From assembly GCA_902521615.1 (NCBI GenBank), contig CABYSJ010000004.1, forward strand, positions 1 to 64,000: a DNA stretch of 64,000 nt. The letters run 5' to 3'. The DNA comes from an uncultured Pelagibacteraceae bacterium. GTDB lineage: Bacteria > Pseudomonadota > Alphaproteobacteria > Pelagibacterales > Pelagibacteraceae. A model generated the notes under the pieces. The model was not told the origin of the DNA and did no database searches. It saw nothing but the letters and a program-made list of their open reading frames with translations. The position numbers were made by a program, and so were the translations under genes. Each line of letters starts with the position of its first letter. Within the stretch, counting starts at the first letter, position 1. This document shows positions 62,163-64,000 of the stretch, piece after piece.

Positions 62163-64000
62163 TTAAATGATTATATTTATAAGTTTGTTTTTAATATATA
62201 TCTTTTTTTGTATTTTTTTGTCTTCAATATATTTCATTATTTTTTCATTTTTTTTTATAATTTCAGTCAATTCTTCTTCAGGAGTATCCATATTAATTTG
62301 TAGTAAGCCTCTTTTTTTTCCATTAATTTGAATTACTAAATTGATTGTATCCTCTTTGATAATTTCCTCATCATAATTTGGCCACTCAATTTTTTTTATC
62401 TGTAACATATCCAAACATTCGTTTGAAAAGTGTGGAATTATAGGCTGCATAGCAATAAGAATTTTTTTATAATTTTCTATCAAAGTATTTTTTTTATATT
62501 TGTGATTTAATTGTTTAAATAAAAATGAATATATTTCATGTAAATTAGCTACTATTTTATTATAGCTAAAGTTTTCTAGATTATTTGTTATTTTTTTTAA
62601 AAAGTTATTTGTATATTTTACTATCTCGTCATCTGCATCTTCTTCATGATTTTGGTTTATTTCTGAAAAGATTTTAATATTAAGTTTCCATAATTTTTGT
62701 ATGAATTTGAAAGACGAGACAATGCCTTCATCTGTCCATTGTACATCTTTCTCAGGAGGACTATCTGATAAAATAAAAAGTCTAGCTGCATCTGCACCAT
62801 AATTTTCAATAATAGTTTCTGGATCAACAGTATTTTTTTTTGATTTTGACATCGACTCAGTTGGGCCAACCGTAATTTTATTTGATCTATCTCCTTTTAA
62901 ATATTTTATTCCATCTACAATTTCTATTTCGTCCGGACTAACCCAATTATTATCTTTATCTTTGTATGTTTCATGACAAACCATTCCTTGAGTGAATAAA
63001 CCATTGAATGGTTCAGTTAAATCAAACCTTTCATTATTTTGTGAGATAGCTCTCATAAAAAATCTAGAATAAAGCAAATGTAAAATAGCATGCTCAACTC
63101 CACCGATGTATTGGTCAACTGGCATCCAGTATTTTACATCATCCTCGTTAAATCCATAATCATTCTCATGTGGCGAACAAAATCTTAAAAAATACCAAGA
63201 AGAACAAACAAATGTATCTAACGTATCAGTTTCTCTAACAAGGTCTTTGCCATCAATATTTATCTTTTTCCAACTTTTTTCACTATCTAGAGGATTTCCT
63301 TTTACATTTAAATTTATATTTTGTGGAAGTTTAACAGGAAGCATATCATCTGGAATAACATGAATGTTTTTATTTTTATCATATGCTATAGGTATTGGGC
63401 AGCCCCAATACCTTTGTCTTGATACACCCCAGTCTTTTAATCTAAAATTAATTTTTTTTTTTCCTAATTTTCTTTTTTCTAATATTTTTATAGTTTCAAT
63501 TACCGATTCCTCTGGAGCTTTTAAACCATTTAAAAATTCTGAATTGATTATTACTCCTTTATCAGAATATGCTTCATTTCTTACAATATAATCATCGTCT
63601 TCATTTTCTGGTTTAACAACCGTTTTAATTTCTAAATTATATTTTTTTGCAAAATCAAAATCTCTCTGATCGTGTGCTGGACATCCAAATACAGCACCAA
63701 AACCATAATCCATCAAAACAAAATTAGCAAAATAGACAGGTACTTTTTGTTCTCGATTAAAAGGATTAGTTGCAAATAAATTTGTTTTAAAACCTATTTT
63801 TTCTCCTACAGCTATTGCCTCTTCTGTTGTGCCTGTTTTTGAACACTCATCCTTGAATTTTAAAAAATTAGTATCATTTTTGTAGAATTTTGAAATCTCG
63901 TGATCAACTGATAAAGCTATAAAGGAAAGCCCAAACAGAGTATCAGGTCTAGTAGTAAAACATTTAATTTTATTAACTGATAAATCACCCTCTACTTCAA
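62163..64000 (-). CDS. leuS: Leucyl-tRNA synthetase (partial, N-terminus outside window)
   Basis: LeuS charges tRNA-Leu. The reading frame continues past the track's start at 63716 to the window end, giving about 612 C-terminal codons. Upstream of that start I read [12 protein letters not shown] and [25 protein letters not shown], conserved in the editing domain, then [12 protein letters not shown]. Later come [16 protein letters not shown], the [13 protein letters not shown] signature (KMSKS), the anticodon-binding helices and the C-terminal domain. The first part, including HIGH, is outside the window. Confidence 0.97.
   Translation of the reverse strand, partial: EVEGDLSVNKIKCFTTRPDTLFGLSFIALSVDHEISKFYKNDTNFLKFKDECSKTGTTEEAIAVGEKIGFKTNLFATNPFNREQKVPVYFANFVLMDYGFGAVFGCPAHDQRDFDFAKKYNLEIKTVVKPENEDDDYIVRNEAYSDKGVIINSEFLNGLKAPEESVIETIKILEKRKLGKKKINFRLKDWGVSRQRYWGCPIPIAYDKNKNIHVIPDDMLPVKLPQNINLNVKGNPLDSEKSWKKINIDGKDLVRETDTLDTFVCSSWYFLRFCSPHENDYGFNEDDVKYWMPVDQYIGGVEHAILHLLYSRFFMRAISQNNERFDLTEPFNGLFTQGMVCHETYKDKDNNWVSPDEIEIVDGIKYLKGDRSNKITVGPTESMSKSKKNTVDPETIIENYGADAARLFILSDSPPEKDVQWTDEGIVSSFKFIQKLWKLNIKIFSEINQNHEEDADDEIVKYTNNFLKKITNNLENFSYNKIVANLHEIYSFLFKQLNHKYKKNTLIENYKKILIAMQPIIPHFSNECLDMLQIKKIEWPNYDEEIIKEDTINLVIQINGKKRGLLQINMDTPEEELTEIIKKNEKIMKYIEDKKIQKKIYIKNKLINIII

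Noticed and set aside
62163-63716. Leucyl-tRNA synthetase starting at 63716
   Set aside because: The same frame continues upstream with conserved editing-domain sequence, so this is an internal TTG and the gene is cut by the window end.
1-64000. CRISPR arrays, insertion sequences, prophage
   Set aside because: No spaced direct repeats, transposase, integrase or phage structural gene was seen on reading the window and the ORF products.

Overview
This window looks like a piece of a streamlined marine alphaproteobacterial chromosome, most likely Pelagibacterales (SAR11, 'Candidatus Pelagibacter'). The DNA is very AT-rich. Genes are packed with 0-30 base gaps or short ATGA/TAATG overlaps, and no gap exceeds 300 bases. 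I see no insertion sequence, prophage or CRISPR array. Gene order follows alphaproteobacterial synteny: ppsR-maf-aroE-coaE-dnaQ on one side and hemE-hemH-hemJ-rho-mnmE-mnmG-rsmG-parA-parB on the other, then holA-lptE-leuS. This is from reading alone; no database search was run.

Layout. 1-2.2 kb: cytochrome c maturation (ccmF partial, E, D, C). 2.2-7.3 kb: hspQ, yciB, DUF2794, a Bax-inhibitor-like protein, an aldo/keto reductase, an IalB-like secreted protein, argG. 7.3-11.9 kb: two membrane proteins, then a light/DNA-repair cluster: an inverted-topology photolyase, a small membrane protein, a glutamine amidotransferase, a 42-residue DUF2256 zinc protein missing from the ORF track, and an FeS-BCP-like photolyase/cryptochrome. 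11.9-17.7 kb: accessory metabolism (SDR, PQQ-type sugar dehydrogenase, MBL hydrolase, AEC carrier, TauD-like dioxygenase, fluoroacetate-dehalogenase-like hydrolase, two small membrane proteins). 17.8-23.2 kb: folD, yggT, mscS, hemD, hemC, tsaD, EVE protein. 23.2-28.2 kb: acetate use, with acs (unusual basic tail) and a two-subunit sodium/solute symporter bounded by the best terminator in the window. 28.2-39 kb: rpe, heparinase-like, purH, phhB, tRNA-Gly(GCC), FkbM methyltransferase, sulfotransferase, Lon-N domain protein, a UbiH-like monooxygenase, ftsK, lolA. 39-45 kb: hisBHAFE with HIT and GNAT genes, divergent hslVU. 44.9-51 kb: a second sulfotransferase, smr, Tim44-like, fxsA, secB, dnaQ, coaE, aroE, maf, ppsR. 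51-64 kb: candidate oriC, haem genes, rho, tRNA-modification genes, parAB with an intragenic parS, holA, lptE, partial leuS.

How it fits together. The divergent ppsR/hemE gap holds DnaA-box-like 9-mers, and a perfect 16-base parS lies about 7 kb away inside rsmG beside parAB, so the right third is probably the replication/segregation origin region. ftsK, hslVU, hspQ, secB and rho form a core housekeeping set. Haem synthesis is split into hemCD and hemE-hemH-hemJ and feeds the ccm operon. The photolyase cluster fits life in sunlit surface water.

Most of the window is ordinary core genome. The items I would check first are the inverted photolyase with its cysteine-poor FeS-BCP-like neighbour, the fluoroacetate-dehalogenase active site, the basic tail on acetyl-CoA synthetase, an EF-hand loop in the symporter, a wobble-preserving RNA hairpin between hspQ and ccmC, and a near-leaderless heat-shock promoter at hslV.
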